Origin: Candidatus Campylobacter infans
GTDB taxonomy: Bacteria; Campylobacterota; Campylobacteria; Campylobacterales; Campylobacteraceae
DNA: 6,944 bases
Direction of reading: 5' to 3'
Assembly: GCA_009827235.1 (NCBI GenBank)
Contig: SPMW01000049.1
Coordinates: 1-6,944 of the forward strand
Shown: positions 1 through 6,036 of the stretch, piece by piece
How the letters are laid out: each line of letters opens with the position of its first letter
Numbering within the stretch: the first letter of the stretch is position 1
Notes under the pieces: generated by a model
Databases searched by the model: none
What the model saw: the letters and a program-made list of their open reading frames with translations, nothing else
Told to the model about the DNA's origin: nothing
Position numbers and translations under genes: made by a program

Positions 1-1
1 A

Positions 2-424
2 AAAGAGCAAAAATTTACCCCGCCACTACCTTTGTTAAAAGATGATTTTAAGGATTTTGCGCCTATTTTTGTGTTGGCTAATTTAGATAAGTTTTTTACT
101 TCTAGCATTTTTATAATCCCAGCAGACCAGCCCTTTATCAATGAAAGCACGATTTTAGCGTTATTTGAAGGCTCAAAAAGCGCGCAAATTTGTATAGGAT
201 CAAATAAAGACCAAACTCACCCGCTTTGTGGATTTTTTAATCCAAGCATTGCAAAAATAGCAAAAGAGCAAATAAAAAATCAAAATTACGCCATAAAAGA
301 TCTTTTAAAGGCTTGCGATACCAAAATAATAAGCTTTGATGAGAGCGAGCAGTTTATAAATCTAAACACCACAGCAGATATCTCCAAGGCAAATAATGCG
401 CTAAATATGCGCTTAAAATACTAA
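2..424 (+). CDS. mobA: Molybdenum cofactor nucleotidyltransferase (MobA-like), 3' part
   Basis: The frame is open to the left edge, so the gene is cut by the window; 140 residues are visible and the N-terminal nucleotide-binding stretch (normally LAGGxSxRMG) lies outside. MobA attaches GMP to molybdopterin in the cytoplasm to make the guanine dinucleotide cofactor used by enzymes such as formate dehydrogenase and nitrate reductase. Seen here: a hydrophobic strand followed by PADQPF (visible residues 40-45), whose Asp is the family's metal-binding residue; HPLCGFF (73-79), matching the HPxxG(L/F)(F/Y) motif; and the C-terminal FINLNTTADI (118-127), close to the family's F-x-N-x-NTPxD ending. 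A TTG at position 32 could be called as a start, but it falls inside the conserved domain and is not the true start. The gene ends with TAA, 62 bases before rnc. MobA for the guanylyl form is the best fit; the related cytidylyl enzyme MocA is less likely. Confidence 0.85.
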   Translation, partial: KEQKFTPPLPLLKDDFKDFAPIFVLANLDKFFTSSIFIIPADQPFINESTILALFEGSKSAQICIGSNKDQTHPLCGFFNPSIAKIAKEQIKNQNYAIKDLLKACDTKIISFDESEQFINLNTTADISKANNALNMRLKY

Positions 425-435
425 AATTTAGACTT

Positions 436-441
436 TATAAA
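436..441 (+). promoter_or_regulatory. Possible -10 box upstream of rnc
   Basis: TATAAA lies 45 bases upstream of the rnc ATG in the 62-base gap after mobA. Campylobacter vegetative promoters have a strong -10 and no conserved -35, so this is plausible, but short AT-rich hexamers are common here. Read-through from mobA is equally possible. Confidence 0.25.
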
Positions 442-476
442 GGCATTTTTAGCTACATTCTTGCTTAAAATTTTTT

Positions 477-480
477 AGGA
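477..480 (+). promoter_or_regulatory. Ribosome binding site deciding the rnc start
   Basis: AGGA ends directly before an in-frame TTG at 481 and 6 bases before the ATG at 487. A site with zero spacing cannot serve the TTG, so the ATG at 487 is the start. Confidence 0.7.
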
Positions 481-486
481 TTGTGT

Positions 487-1233
487 ATGAATGGGCTTGA
501 AAAATTACAAAAAAATTTAGGCTATGAGTTTAAAGATACTAAACTTTTAGCGCACGCTTTGGAGCATAAAAGCACGCATAGCGGGCTAAATAACGAGCGT
601 TTGGAGTTTTTGGGTGATGCGGTGCTGGATTTGATTGTGGGCGAGTATCTTTTTAAAAAATTTAAAAATCAGCATAACGAGGGCGATTTGAGCAAGCTAA
701 GAGCCGCTTTGGTTAATGAAGCTAGCTTTGCTAAAATTGCTAAAATGCTTGAAATAGGCGAGTTTTTGCATATTTCGCCAGCAGAAGAGCGCAATGGAGG
801 CAGAAATAAACCAAGCCTTTTAAGTGATGCGCTTGAAGCCACAATGGGCGCGATTTACCTTGAAAGCGGGCTTGAAGCAGTGCGTAAAATTTTTATAAAA
901 CTGCTTGAAAAAGAATACAAAAATATCGACACAAGCACGCTTTATAAAGATTACAAAACCCAGCTCCAAGAGCTAACACAAGCGCATTTTGGCTCACTGC
1001 CTAGCTACGAGCTAATAAGCACAAAAGGCCCAGATCATAAAAAAATCTTTGAAATGGCATTATTTTTAAATGGCAAACAAATCTCAACCGCACAAGGCGA
1101 TAGCAAAAAGCAAGCCGAGCAAGCTAGCGCCAAAATCGCATTAGAATTGCTTTTTGCTAAAAGTTCTACTAAACCAAGTAAAATTTCAAACAAAAAAGAG
1201 CCAAAATCCACGAAAAATAAAGGCGCAAAATGA
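487..1233 (+). CDS. rnc: Ribonuclease III
   Basis: Double-stranded-RNA endonuclease that processes rRNA precursors and structured mRNAs or antisense pairs in the cytoplasm. The 248-residue protein (from the ATG at 487) has the RNase III domain first: the signature NERLEFLGDAVLD at 36-48 supplies E37, E40 and D44; NEGDLSKLRA follows with E65; and DALEATMGAIYL supplies D114 and E117. These correspond to the Mg-binding acidic residues of E. coli RNase III (E38, E41, D45, E65, D114, E117). A double-stranded RNA-binding domain covers about 155-224, starting DYKTQLQEL and ending near KKQAEQASAKIALELL. The last 25 or so residues form a Lys/Ser-rich tail, longer than usual, which may add RNA affinity. 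The stop overlaps the aroC start (ATGA), so the two genes are co-translated. All catalytic residues are present and the gene looks intact. Confidence 0.97.
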   Translation: MNGLEKLQKNLGYEFKDTKLLAHALEHKSTHSGLNNERLEFLGDAVLDLIVGEYLFKKFKNQHNEGDLSKLRAALVNEASFAKIAKMLEIGEFLHISPAEERNGGRNKPSLLSDALEATMGAIYLESGLEAVRKIFIKLLEKEYKNIDTSTLYKDYKTQLQELTQAHFGSLPSYELISTKGPDHKKIFEMALFLNGKQISTAQGDSKKQAEQASAKIALELLFAKSSTKPSKISNKKEPKSTKNKGAK

Positions 1234-2453
1234 ATACCTTTGGCAAAATTTTAAGATTAAGCACTTTTGGCGAGAGCCATGGCAGGGCGATTGGAGGCGT
1301 GCTTGATGGTTTGCCAGCTGGTTTGAAAATAGATTTAGCTTATATTAAAGCGCAAATGGCGATGCGAAAACCAGGCGGCAAATACGCAACCAACCGCAAA
1401 GAAGATGACGATTTATCCATACTTAGCGGGGTTTTTGAAGATAATGGCGCATTAATTAGCACAGGCACACCAATAGGCTTTATCATCAAAAACACAGCCC
1501 AGCACAGCGGGGATTATGATAATATCAAAGATATTTTTCGTCCAGGCCATGCTGATTATACATATTTGGCAAAATACGGCGTGCGCGATTATAAAGGCGG
1601 CGGCAGAGCAAGCGCAAGAGAAACGGCCATAAGAGTTGGCGGCGGCGCGTTTGCTGGGTTGCTTTTAGATGAGTTTGGCATAAAGGTTCAAGCTGGCGTT
1701 ATATCAATTGGCAAAATCGGCCAAGCAAAGCACGCCCTAAGCGCGCTTGCAAGCGGTAAAACTAGCCAAGATTGCGATTTTAGCCACGCTGAAAATAGCG
1801 AAATTTTCGCCCTAAATCCCAGCCTTGAAAACGAGCAAAAAGAGCTTATTCAAAAGCTTAAAAATGAAGGCAAAAGCGTAGGCGCAAGCGTGATTGTGCG
1901 CATTAGTGGGCTATTTGCTGGGCTTGGCGAGCCGCTTTATTATAAACTAGATAGCCAGCTTAGCGCTGCGATGATGGGCATAAATGGAGTAAAAGCCGTA
2001 GAGATTGGCATAGGCGCGCATTCAGCCAAGCTTAACGGCTTTGAAAATAACGATTTTATCCAAAGCCTAAAATCAAGCAAGCAAAACACGGCAAATTTTA
2101 ATCAAGCAAATGCCATAAATATCGGCAAAAATGCCTTAGGCTATGGTTTGGATTACGCTCCAAATGCTAGATTGCTATCAAATAACGCAGGTGGCGTGCT
2201 TGGTGGGCTTAGCAACGGCGCAGATATTTTTATGCTAATTCATTTTAAGCCAACGCCTAGTATTTTTGAAGATGAACCTTGTATAAATACAGCCGGCGAT
2301 GATGATATATGCGCGCTTCGTGGCAGGCACGATCCTTGTATTGGCGTGCGCGGGGCAGTTGTGGCTTGTGCGATGGCGCGCTTAGTGCTTGCTGATATGC
2401 TTTTACTTGGCGCAAGCAAAAGCCTAGCTCAGCTTAAAAAGGCTTGGCGTTAG
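1230..2453 (+). CDS. aroC: Chorismate synthase
   Basis: Last enzyme of the shikimate pathway: converts 5-enolpyruvylshikimate-3-phosphate to chorismate with reduced FMN as cofactor, feeding aromatic amino acids, folate and quinones. All three family signatures are visible: GESHGRAIGGVLDGLP at 14-29 with active-site H17; GGGRASARETA at 123-133; and RGRHDPC at 364-370. RPGHADY at 104-110 carries the second conserved His (H107). The protein is 407 residues, longer than the usual 360 or so. The extra length sits in two loops, about 164-190 (Ala/Ser/Lys-rich) and about 278-315 (Asn/Gln/Ala-rich), both away from the signatures, so activity should be kept. The start overlaps the end of rnc by 4 nt, which implies translational coupling and explains the lack of its own promoter. 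The gene ends with TAG just before the proposed left breakpoint of the imported segment, and it is itself intact. Confidence 0.97.
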   Translation: MNTFGKILRLSTFGESHGRAIGGVLDGLPAGLKIDLAYIKAQMAMRKPGGKYATNRKEDDDLSILSGVFEDNGALISTGTPIGFIIKNTAQHSGDYDNIKDIFRPGHADYTYLAKYGVRDYKGGGRASARETAIRVGGGAFAGLLLDEFGIKVQAGVISIGKIGQAKHALSALASGKTSQDCDFSHAENSEIFALNPSLENEQKELIQKLKNEGKSVGASVIVRISGLFAGLGEPLYYKLDSQLSAAMMGINGVKAVEIGIGAHSAKLNGFENNDFIQSLKSSKQNTANFNQANAINIGKNALGYGLDYAPNARLLSNNAGGVLGGLSNGADIFMLIHFKPTPSIFEDEPCINTAGDDDICALRGRHDPCIGVRGAVVACAMARLVLADMLLLGASKSLAQLKKAWR

Positions 2454-2459
2454 ATTTTA

Positions 2460-2555
2460 TTAAAATTTCGCGCCAAAAGCTAAAAGTTCGCAATTTTTTC
2501 TTAATTTATCCTCTTCTAAAATGTAAGCTGGTGTTTGAATTGTTTCATAAAACAT
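2460..2555 (-). pseudogene. nspC: 5' fragment of carboxynorspermidine decarboxylase gene
   Basis: The reverse strand encodes a 31-residue peptide that begins MFYETIQTPAYILEEDKL and continues RKNCELLA, which I recognise as the start of NspC, the PLP-dependent enzyme (normally about 380 residues) that decarboxylates carboxynorspermidine or carboxyspermidine in Campylobacter polyamine synthesis. After CELLA the frame reads FGAKF and stops, unlike the family, which continues with an SxSEKSGAK-type stretch. The fragment therefore ends in foreign DNA at about 2475-2480, and more than 90% of the gene, including the PLP Lys, is absent. The start is supported by AAGGA (2562-2566) 6 bases upstream and a -10 box further up. 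In C. jejuni nspC is divergent from the copper oxidase gene, exactly as here. A 31-residue peptide could still be made but cannot be an enzyme. Confidence 0.85.
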
Positions 2556-2561
2556 TATTTT

Positions 2562-2566
2562 TCCTT
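2562..2566 (-). promoter_or_regulatory. Ribosome binding site of the nspC fragment
   Basis: AAGGA on the reverse strand, 6 bases before the ATG of the truncated nspC. It is retained although the gene body is lost. Confidence 0.6.
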
Positions 2567-2580
2567 AATTAAATTGCCAA

Positions 2581-2586
2581 ATCATA
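2581..2586 (-). promoter_or_regulatory. Probable -10 box of the nspC fragment
   Basis: TATGAT on the reverse strand, 25 bases before the nspC ATG, placing a transcript start near 2574 just ahead of the ribosome binding site. If active, it directs a short antisense transcript toward the 3' end of aroC. Confidence 0.45.
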
Positions 2587-2643
2587 ACAAAATTAACACA
2601 ATAATTCACAATAAGCATTTACAAAAAATTTTAAAAAAATAGT

Positions 2644-2649
2644 TACAAT
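2644..2649 (+). promoter_or_regulatory. Probable -10 box of the copper oxidase gene
   Basis: TACAAT lies 31 bases before the oxidase ATG and is preceded by T- and A-rich tracts, the usual Campylobacter promoter form. Promoter and gene arrived together, so expression need not depend on aroC read-through. I see no clear inverted repeat for a CueR-type activator in the 125-base divergent intergenic region; copper control is not shown by the sequence. Confidence 0.5.
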
Positions 2650-2669
2650 TATCAAAATTTAATAAACAT

Positions 2670-2674
2670 AAGGA
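2670..2674 (+). promoter_or_regulatory. Ribosome binding site of the copper oxidase gene
   Basis: AAGGA, 6 bases before the ATG at 2681, fixing that start; the Tat signal begins right after it. Confidence 0.75.
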
Positions 2675-2680
2675 AAATTT

Positions 2681-4228
2681 ATGAATAGAAGAGATTTTTT
2701 AAAATTTAACGCACTAAGCCTGGCAAGTTTAGGCATAGCCTACGCTAATCCTATGCAAAGCCACCACGCGCATCATAGCGTCAATCATACGAATTTAAAT
2801 ACTTCTTTTATCAATTTTGCTCCCAAAAATTCAAAGCTTTTAGATCCTAATATTTTTCCGCAAGGAGAAATGCTAAAAGCCTTACCTCTACTTCAAAATG
2901 AAAGCAAAAAGAGAAATTTTTTCCGTGCAAAAATTGACATTGAAGAAAGCGAAATAGAACTCATTAAAGGTAAAAAAACTAAATTTTATACTTACAATAG
3001 CTCAATTCCAGCCCCAAAAATAGAAGTTTTTGAAGAAGATGTCGTTGAAATCATCGTTAAAAATAAACTCAAAGAGCCTACAACTATACATTGGCACGGA
3101 GTTTTAGTTCCACCTGAGCAAGATGGAAATCCTCACGATCCCATTTTAGCTGGAGAAGAAAGGCTATATCGTTTTACAATCCCTAAAGACAGTGCAGGGA
3201 CTTACTGGTATCATCCGCATCCGCATTTTATTAGTTCTAAGCAAGTTTTTATGGGTTTGGCTGGGGCTTTTGTAGTGAAGGCTAAAAAAGATGCTTTAAG
3301 CCATTTTAAAGAAAAAGATTTGATGATAAGCGATTTACGACTTGATGAAAACGCTCAAATTTCAAATAATCATCTTGCCGATTGGCTTAATGGCAGAGAG
3401 GGGGAATTTGTGCTTATTAATGGGCAGTTTAAACCTAAAATTACCCTTAGCACAAAGGAGCGCATCCGCATTTACAACGCGACCGCGGCAAGATATTTAA
3501 ATTTACGCATACAAGGGGCTAAATTTATCCTTGTCGGCACTGATGGGGGGTTGATAGAAAAGCCACTTTTTAAAGATGAGCTTTTTTTAAGCCCCGCTTC
3601 AAGGGCAGAATTTTTAATCTCTGTGCCAGAGGGTGGCGAATTTAAGCTAGAAAGTCTTTATTATGATAGGGATAAAATGATGGTAAAAGAAGAGCCTAGC
3701 ACACTTTTTCTAGCTGATATTAGTATAAAAAAAGAAAATATAAAACTTCCAAAAGCTTTAAAACAATTCAAGCCTTTAGAAGAGCCTAAGGAATTTAAAG
3801 AAGTGATTATGAGTGAAGATCATACGCAAATGCACGGCTTGATGAAAAAAGGCGAAGAGGACTTAAAAAAGGCTTTAGCTTCGATGTTTTTACTCAATAA
3901 TAAAATTTATGATTTAAAACGCATTGATTTAAGCTCTAAGGTGGGGGTTGTTGAAGATTGGATTATTATTAACAAATCTCATATGGATCATCCTTTTCAC
4001 ATACACGGGACGCAGTTTGAGCTTATCTCATCAAAACTAAATGGCAAGATTAAAAAAGCCGAATTTAGAGCCTTAAGAGATACGATTAATGTCCGTCCCA
4101 ATGAAGAATTAAGACTTAGAATGAAACAAGATTTTAAGGGGCTTAGAATGTATCATTGTCATATTTTAGAACACGAGGATTTAGGTATGATGGGAAATTT
4201 GGAGGTTGAAGATAATGGTAACGATTGA
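2681..4228 (+). CDS. cueO: Tat-exported multicopper oxidase (CueO-like, Cj1516 type)
   Basis: Periplasmic laccase-like enzyme that oxidises Cu(I) to the less toxic Cu(II) with reduction of O2 to water. The 515-residue protein opens with a twin-arginine signal (NRRDFLKF, then a hydrophobic stretch and a likely AYA cleavage site at 20-22), so it is exported folded and loaded with copper. A His-rich patch (SHHAHHSVNH, 27-36) follows. The cupredoxin domains carry all four copper motifs: HWHG at 137-140, HPHPH at 178-182, HPFHIHG at 437-443, and HCHILEHEDLGMM at 492-504. In the last, C493, H498 and M503 are type-1 copper ligands, and the flanking His residues bind the trinuclear cluster. The long Met-rich helix of E. 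coli CueO is reduced to a short stretch (HTQMHGLM, 381-388). The sequence closely resembles C. jejuni Cj1516 as I remember it. The 3' end overlaps moaD by 14 nt. It is the only complete gene of the imported segment. Confidence 0.95.
   Translation: MNRRDFLKFNALSLASLGIAYANPMQSHHAHHSVNHTNLNTSFINFAPKNSKLLDPNIFPQGEMLKALPLLQNESKKRNFFRAKIDIEESEIELIKGKKTKFYTYNSSIPAPKIEVFEEDVVEIIVKNKLKEPTTIHWHGVLVPPEQDGNPHDPILAGEERLYRFTIPKDSAGTYWYHPHPHFISSKQVFMGLAGAFVVKAKKDALSHFKEKDLMISDLRLDENAQISNNHLADWLNGREGEFVLINGQFKPKITLSTKERIRIYNATAARYLNLRIQGAKFILVGTDGGLIEKPLFKDELFLSPASRAEFLISVPEGGEFKLESLYYDRDKMMVKEEPSTLFLADISIKKENIKLPKALKQFKPLEEPKEFKEVIMSEDHTQMHGLMKKGEEDLKKALASMFLLNNKIYDLKRIDLSSKVGVVEDWIIINKSHMDHPFHIHGTQFELISSKLNGKIKKAEFRALRDTINVRPNEELRLRMKQDFKGLRMYHCHILEHEDLGMMGNLEVEDNGND
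4201..4205 (+). promoter_or_regulatory. Ribosome binding site of moaD inside the oxidase gene
   Basis: GGAGG lies 9 bases before the ATG at 4215 and abuts an in-frame TTG at 4206. The ATG has workable spacing and matches the usual MoaD start (MVxxEFLGP), so the TTG is rejected. Confidence 0.65.
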
Positions 4229-4433
4229 ATTTTTAGGACCTATCAATAAGCCAAATTTAAAGCTTGAAATCTCTTCTTTAAAAGAGCTTAAAGAAATTTT
4301 AAAGCAAGATGAAAGCCTGAAAGAGTGGCTTGAGCTTTGTGCGGTTTCTTTAAATGGCGTTATGGTTTTTGATGAAAATATCAGTTTAAAATCAGGGGAT
4401 ACAATCGCCCTTTTACCGCCTAGCAAATTTTAA
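4215..4433 (+). CDS. moaD: MoaD-type sulfur carrier with altered C-terminus (lacks Gly-Gly)
   Basis: The 72-residue protein has the small ubiquitin-like (beta-grasp) fold of MoaD, the small subunit of molybdopterin synthase: MVTIEFLGPIN at the start, an LKELKEIL helix, then CAVSLNGVMVFDENISLKSGDTIALLPP. A working MoaD ends in Gly-Gly, whose terminal carboxyl is made a thiocarboxylate by MoeB and donates sulfur together with MoaE. Here LLPP is followed by SKF and a stop, where C. jejuni Cj1517 ends, from memory, in LLPP plus about four residues ending GG. The last codons and the TAA come from the sequence at the right breakpoint, including the 15-bp tandem repeat. The product should not be activated and is best regarded as a non-functional remnant, although the fold is complete. 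Neither moaE nor moeA follows. It is translationally coupled to the copper oxidase. Confidence 0.85.
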   Translation: MVTIEFLGPINKPNLKLEISSLKELKEILKQDESLKEWLELCAVSLNGVMVFDENISLKSGDTIALLPPSKF

Positions 4434-4455
4434 AGAAAGAAATTTTAAAGAAAGA
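4426..4455 (+). repeat. Perfect 15-bp tandem duplication at the right junction
   Basis: AATTTTAAAGAAAGA occurs twice head to tail (4426-4440 and 4441-4455). The first copy supplies the moaD stop codon; the second forms the leader of the next gene. Its position just beyond the last codon that matches the MoaD family suggests it formed during the joining, or afterwards by slippage. The duplication is noncoding for the downstream gene. Confidence 0.9.
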
Positions 4456-4461
4456 AAAACC

Positions 4462-5565
4462 ATGCAAACTTTAAATAAAACCCCAAAATGCTTGGCGTTA
4501 TTTAGTGGCGGGCTTGATAGTATGCTAGCCATAAAGCTAATTAGCGCGCAAAATATCGCCGTCCATGCTGTGCATATTGATATTGGTTTTAGCGATGATG
4601 AAAATGTGCTTAATATAATGAAAGAGCGCGCAAAGATGGCAGGTGCTAGCTTTGAGCGTATTGACGGGCGTGAGCGGTATTTACACGAGGTGCTTTTTAG
4701 CCCACAATTTGGCTATGGCAAGGCCTTTAATGCGTGTATTGATTGCCACGCTTTTATGTTTAGGATGGCGATTTCTTTGCTTGAAAAATACGGCGCTAGT
4801 TTTGTGATTTCAGGCGAGGTGGTAGGTCAGCGTCCAATGAGCCAAAGAAGCGATGCGATGGTAAATGTAAAAAAGCTAGCAAATGACGAATACGATGTAG
4901 TTTTACGCCCATTGTGTGCTAAGCTCTTAGCGCCTACAAAACCAGAGCGCGATGGCCTAGTCGATAGAGAAAAATTACTTAGCATCAATGGACGCAGCCG
5001 AAGCATTCAGCTTAGCCTAGCAAAAAGCTATGGATTTAGCGAGTGGGCAAGTCCTGGCGGGGGTTGTGCTTTTACGGATGCGAATTTTGCCCTAAAACTT
5101 AAAGATTTTACCGCCCACGAAATGAAAAGTGATGAAAATTTTAAGCCAAATTTTAAAATCCCAAGCAATCAAGGCATTTTAACAAATATCAAAAAGCGTG
5201 GCGTTTTAAGTGCTGATGATAGCAAAATAAATGCGCTGGATTTACAATGCTTGCGCTATGGCAGGCATTTGCGCTTAAATGGCGGCGCAAAGGTGATAAT
5301 CGGGCGCGATGAGAGCGAAAACGCCAAACTTAGTGCCATCAACAATCCGCGCTTTGAAAAGGTTTGTATTCAAAACTTAAAAGGCGCGCTCGTGCTAATT
5401 AGCAAAAATGCCAGCGATGATGATATGCGCGAAGCCGTGCGCCTTGCGCTAACTTATGCTAAAAGCGAGCCGGGCAAGGAATACAAGGCAAAAATCGGCG
5501 ATAAAGAATTCAGCCAAAAAGCATTTTTAAGCAAAGAGCAAGCTAGAAAATATTTTGTGATTTGA
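4462..5565 (+). CDS. PP-loop ATPase, tRNA thiolation type, with C-terminal NFACT-R-like domain
   Basis: The 367-residue protein begins with an adenylating PP-loop, SGGLDSMLA (15-23), as in ThiI, MnmA and TtcA, which activate a tRNA uridine or cytidine with ATP before sulfur transfer. Conserved cysteines are visible: CIDC at 92-95, directly followed by HAFMF, and GGGC ending at 202. Three such Cys suggest an iron-sulfur-bound or persulfide-carrying enzyme. The C-terminal part (about 262-347; LRYGRHLRLNGGAKVIIGRDESEN and onward) resembles the RNA-binding NFACT-R type domain found fused to such ATPases. Members in Campylobacter and Helicobacter are annotated variously as ATP-binding protein (Cj1633) or 2-thiouridylase-like; the true nucleotide target is not clear. 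There is no good Shine-Dalgarno, only AAAGAAAGAAAAA, so its original leader may have been altered by the insertion. ATG 4462 is the only plausible start. Base use matches rnc and aroC rather than the imported segment. Confidence 0.8.
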   Translation: MQTLNKTPKCLALFSGGLDSMLAIKLISAQNIAVHAVHIDIGFSDDENVLNIMKERAKMAGASFERIDGRERYLHEVLFSPQFGYGKAFNACIDCHAFMFRMAISLLEKYGASFVISGEVVGQRPMSQRSDAMVNVKKLANDEYDVVLRPLCAKLLAPTKPERDGLVDREKLLSINGRSRSIQLSLAKSYGFSEWASPGGGCAFTDANFALKLKDFTAHEMKSDENFKPNFKIPSNQGILTNIKKRGVLSADDSKINALDLQCLRYGRHLRLNGGAKVIIGRDESENAKLSAINNPRFEKVCIQNLKGALVLISKNASDDDMREAVRLALTYAKSEPGKEYKAKIGDKEFSQKAFLSKEQARKYFVI

Positions 5566-5622
5566 TATTTTGATATTTGATAATGAGTTTTTTTGTGTGA
5601 GTTTTGCTTTTTTTGTAGTGTA

Positions 5623-5816
5623 ATTCTGCGCGGATTTTTTAAAATTTTAATTATTTTTTACTATTTTAAATTCTGCGCGGATTTTAAAATTTTAAAATTT
5701 TGATTATTTTTTGCGCGGTTTTATTTTTTTAAAATTTATTTTTATTTTTTTAAAATTTCTTTTAGTATTTTAAAATTTTAATTATTTTGGACTATTTCAA
5801 ATTCTGCACGGATTTT
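5623..5816 (+). repeat. GCRCGG box, copies 1-4 in module A1
   Basis: ATTCTGCGCGGATTTT at 5623-5638 and 5670-5685, ATTCTGCACGGATTTT at 5801-5816, and a degenerate copy TTTTTTGCGCGGTTTT at 5707-5722. All have the same orientation and sit in TTTTAAAA-rich DNA with uneven spacing (47, 37 and 94 bases). Two more diverged copies occur at 6598-6613 and 6672-6687. Confidence 0.75.
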
Positions 5817-5820
5817 AAAA

Positions 5821-5846
5821 TTTTAAAATTTCGTGTTTATTTTAAA
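5821..5846 (+). repeat. 26-bp repeat, copy 1 of 3
   Basis: TTTTAAAATTTCGTGTTTAT followed by TTTAAA. Identical copies occur at 6620-6645 and 6720-6745. Copies 1 and 2 also share the 8 bases to the left, giving 34 identical bases 799 apart. Confidence 0.85.
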
Positions 5847-5942
5847 GTTTAAATTTATGATTTTGCGCTTTTGATTTAATGCTTTATCGCGCGTTTTTTT
5901 TTGCGCCCGCCCGCCACGCTACATTCTCAGCCACACACTGCT

Positions 5943-6036
5943 TTTTTTGTTTGCGCCAGCCCGCCACACTCTTAGCCACACGCTTTTACGCCACACGCAC
6001 TGCTTTTTTGTGCCAACGCGCTAAACCCGCCACGCT
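5943..6036 (+). repeat. About 94-bp imperfect direct repeat, copy 1
   Basis: Begins TTTTTTGTTTGCGCCAGCCC and ends GTGCCAACGCGCTAAACCCG plus CCACGC. It matches 6353-6446 at a constant offset of 410 bases without gaps; both ends are identical and the middle 40 bases are diverged. Confidence 0.8.

Larger units (their letters stand above)
2475..4424. other. Probable imported segment (nspC fragment - copper oxidase - moaD)
   Basis: From about 2478 to 4421 the content matches, in order and orientation, the C. jejuni Cj1515c (nspC, reverse) - Cj1516 (multicopper oxidase) - Cj1517 (moaD) region as I remember it. At the left end nspC stops matching after about 26 codons; at the right end moaD stops matching a few codons before its Gly-Gly terminus. 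The flanking genes rnc, aroC and the PP-loop gene use AGC, GCG, GGC and GCGC-type strings freely, whereas the segment uses them less and has more TCT, CCT and TTA, consistent with a different source. No transposase, integrase or terminal inverted repeat is present, so uptake of linear DNA with illegitimate or short-homology joining is the simplest explanation. Breakpoints are good to roughly 10 bases. Confidence 0.75.
5566..5878. other. AT-rich noncoding stretch with repeated boxes (module A1)
   Basis: No credible gene on either strand. The first 20 bases contain tandem GATATTT-like units. The rest is built of TTTTAAAA-type palindromes with an embedded box, ATTCTGCRCGGATTTT, and ends with the first copy of a 26-bp repeat. 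No GC-rich hairpin followed by a T run is seen after the PP-loop gene, so its transcription stop is not evident. Confidence 0.7.

Noticed and set aside
466..471. TAAAAT as -10 box for rnc
   Set aside because: It lies only 15 bases before the ATG and would place the transcript start at or inside the ribosome binding site.
2475..4424. Insertion sequence or transposon
   Set aside because: There is no transposase, no terminal inverted repeat and no target duplication flanking both ends; the 15-bp duplication is tandem at one end only.
4181..4426. 81-codon reverse-strand frame over moaD
   Set aside because: It lies fully opposite moaD and the end of the copper oxidase, has Ser/Phe-rich shadow composition and no ribosome binding site.
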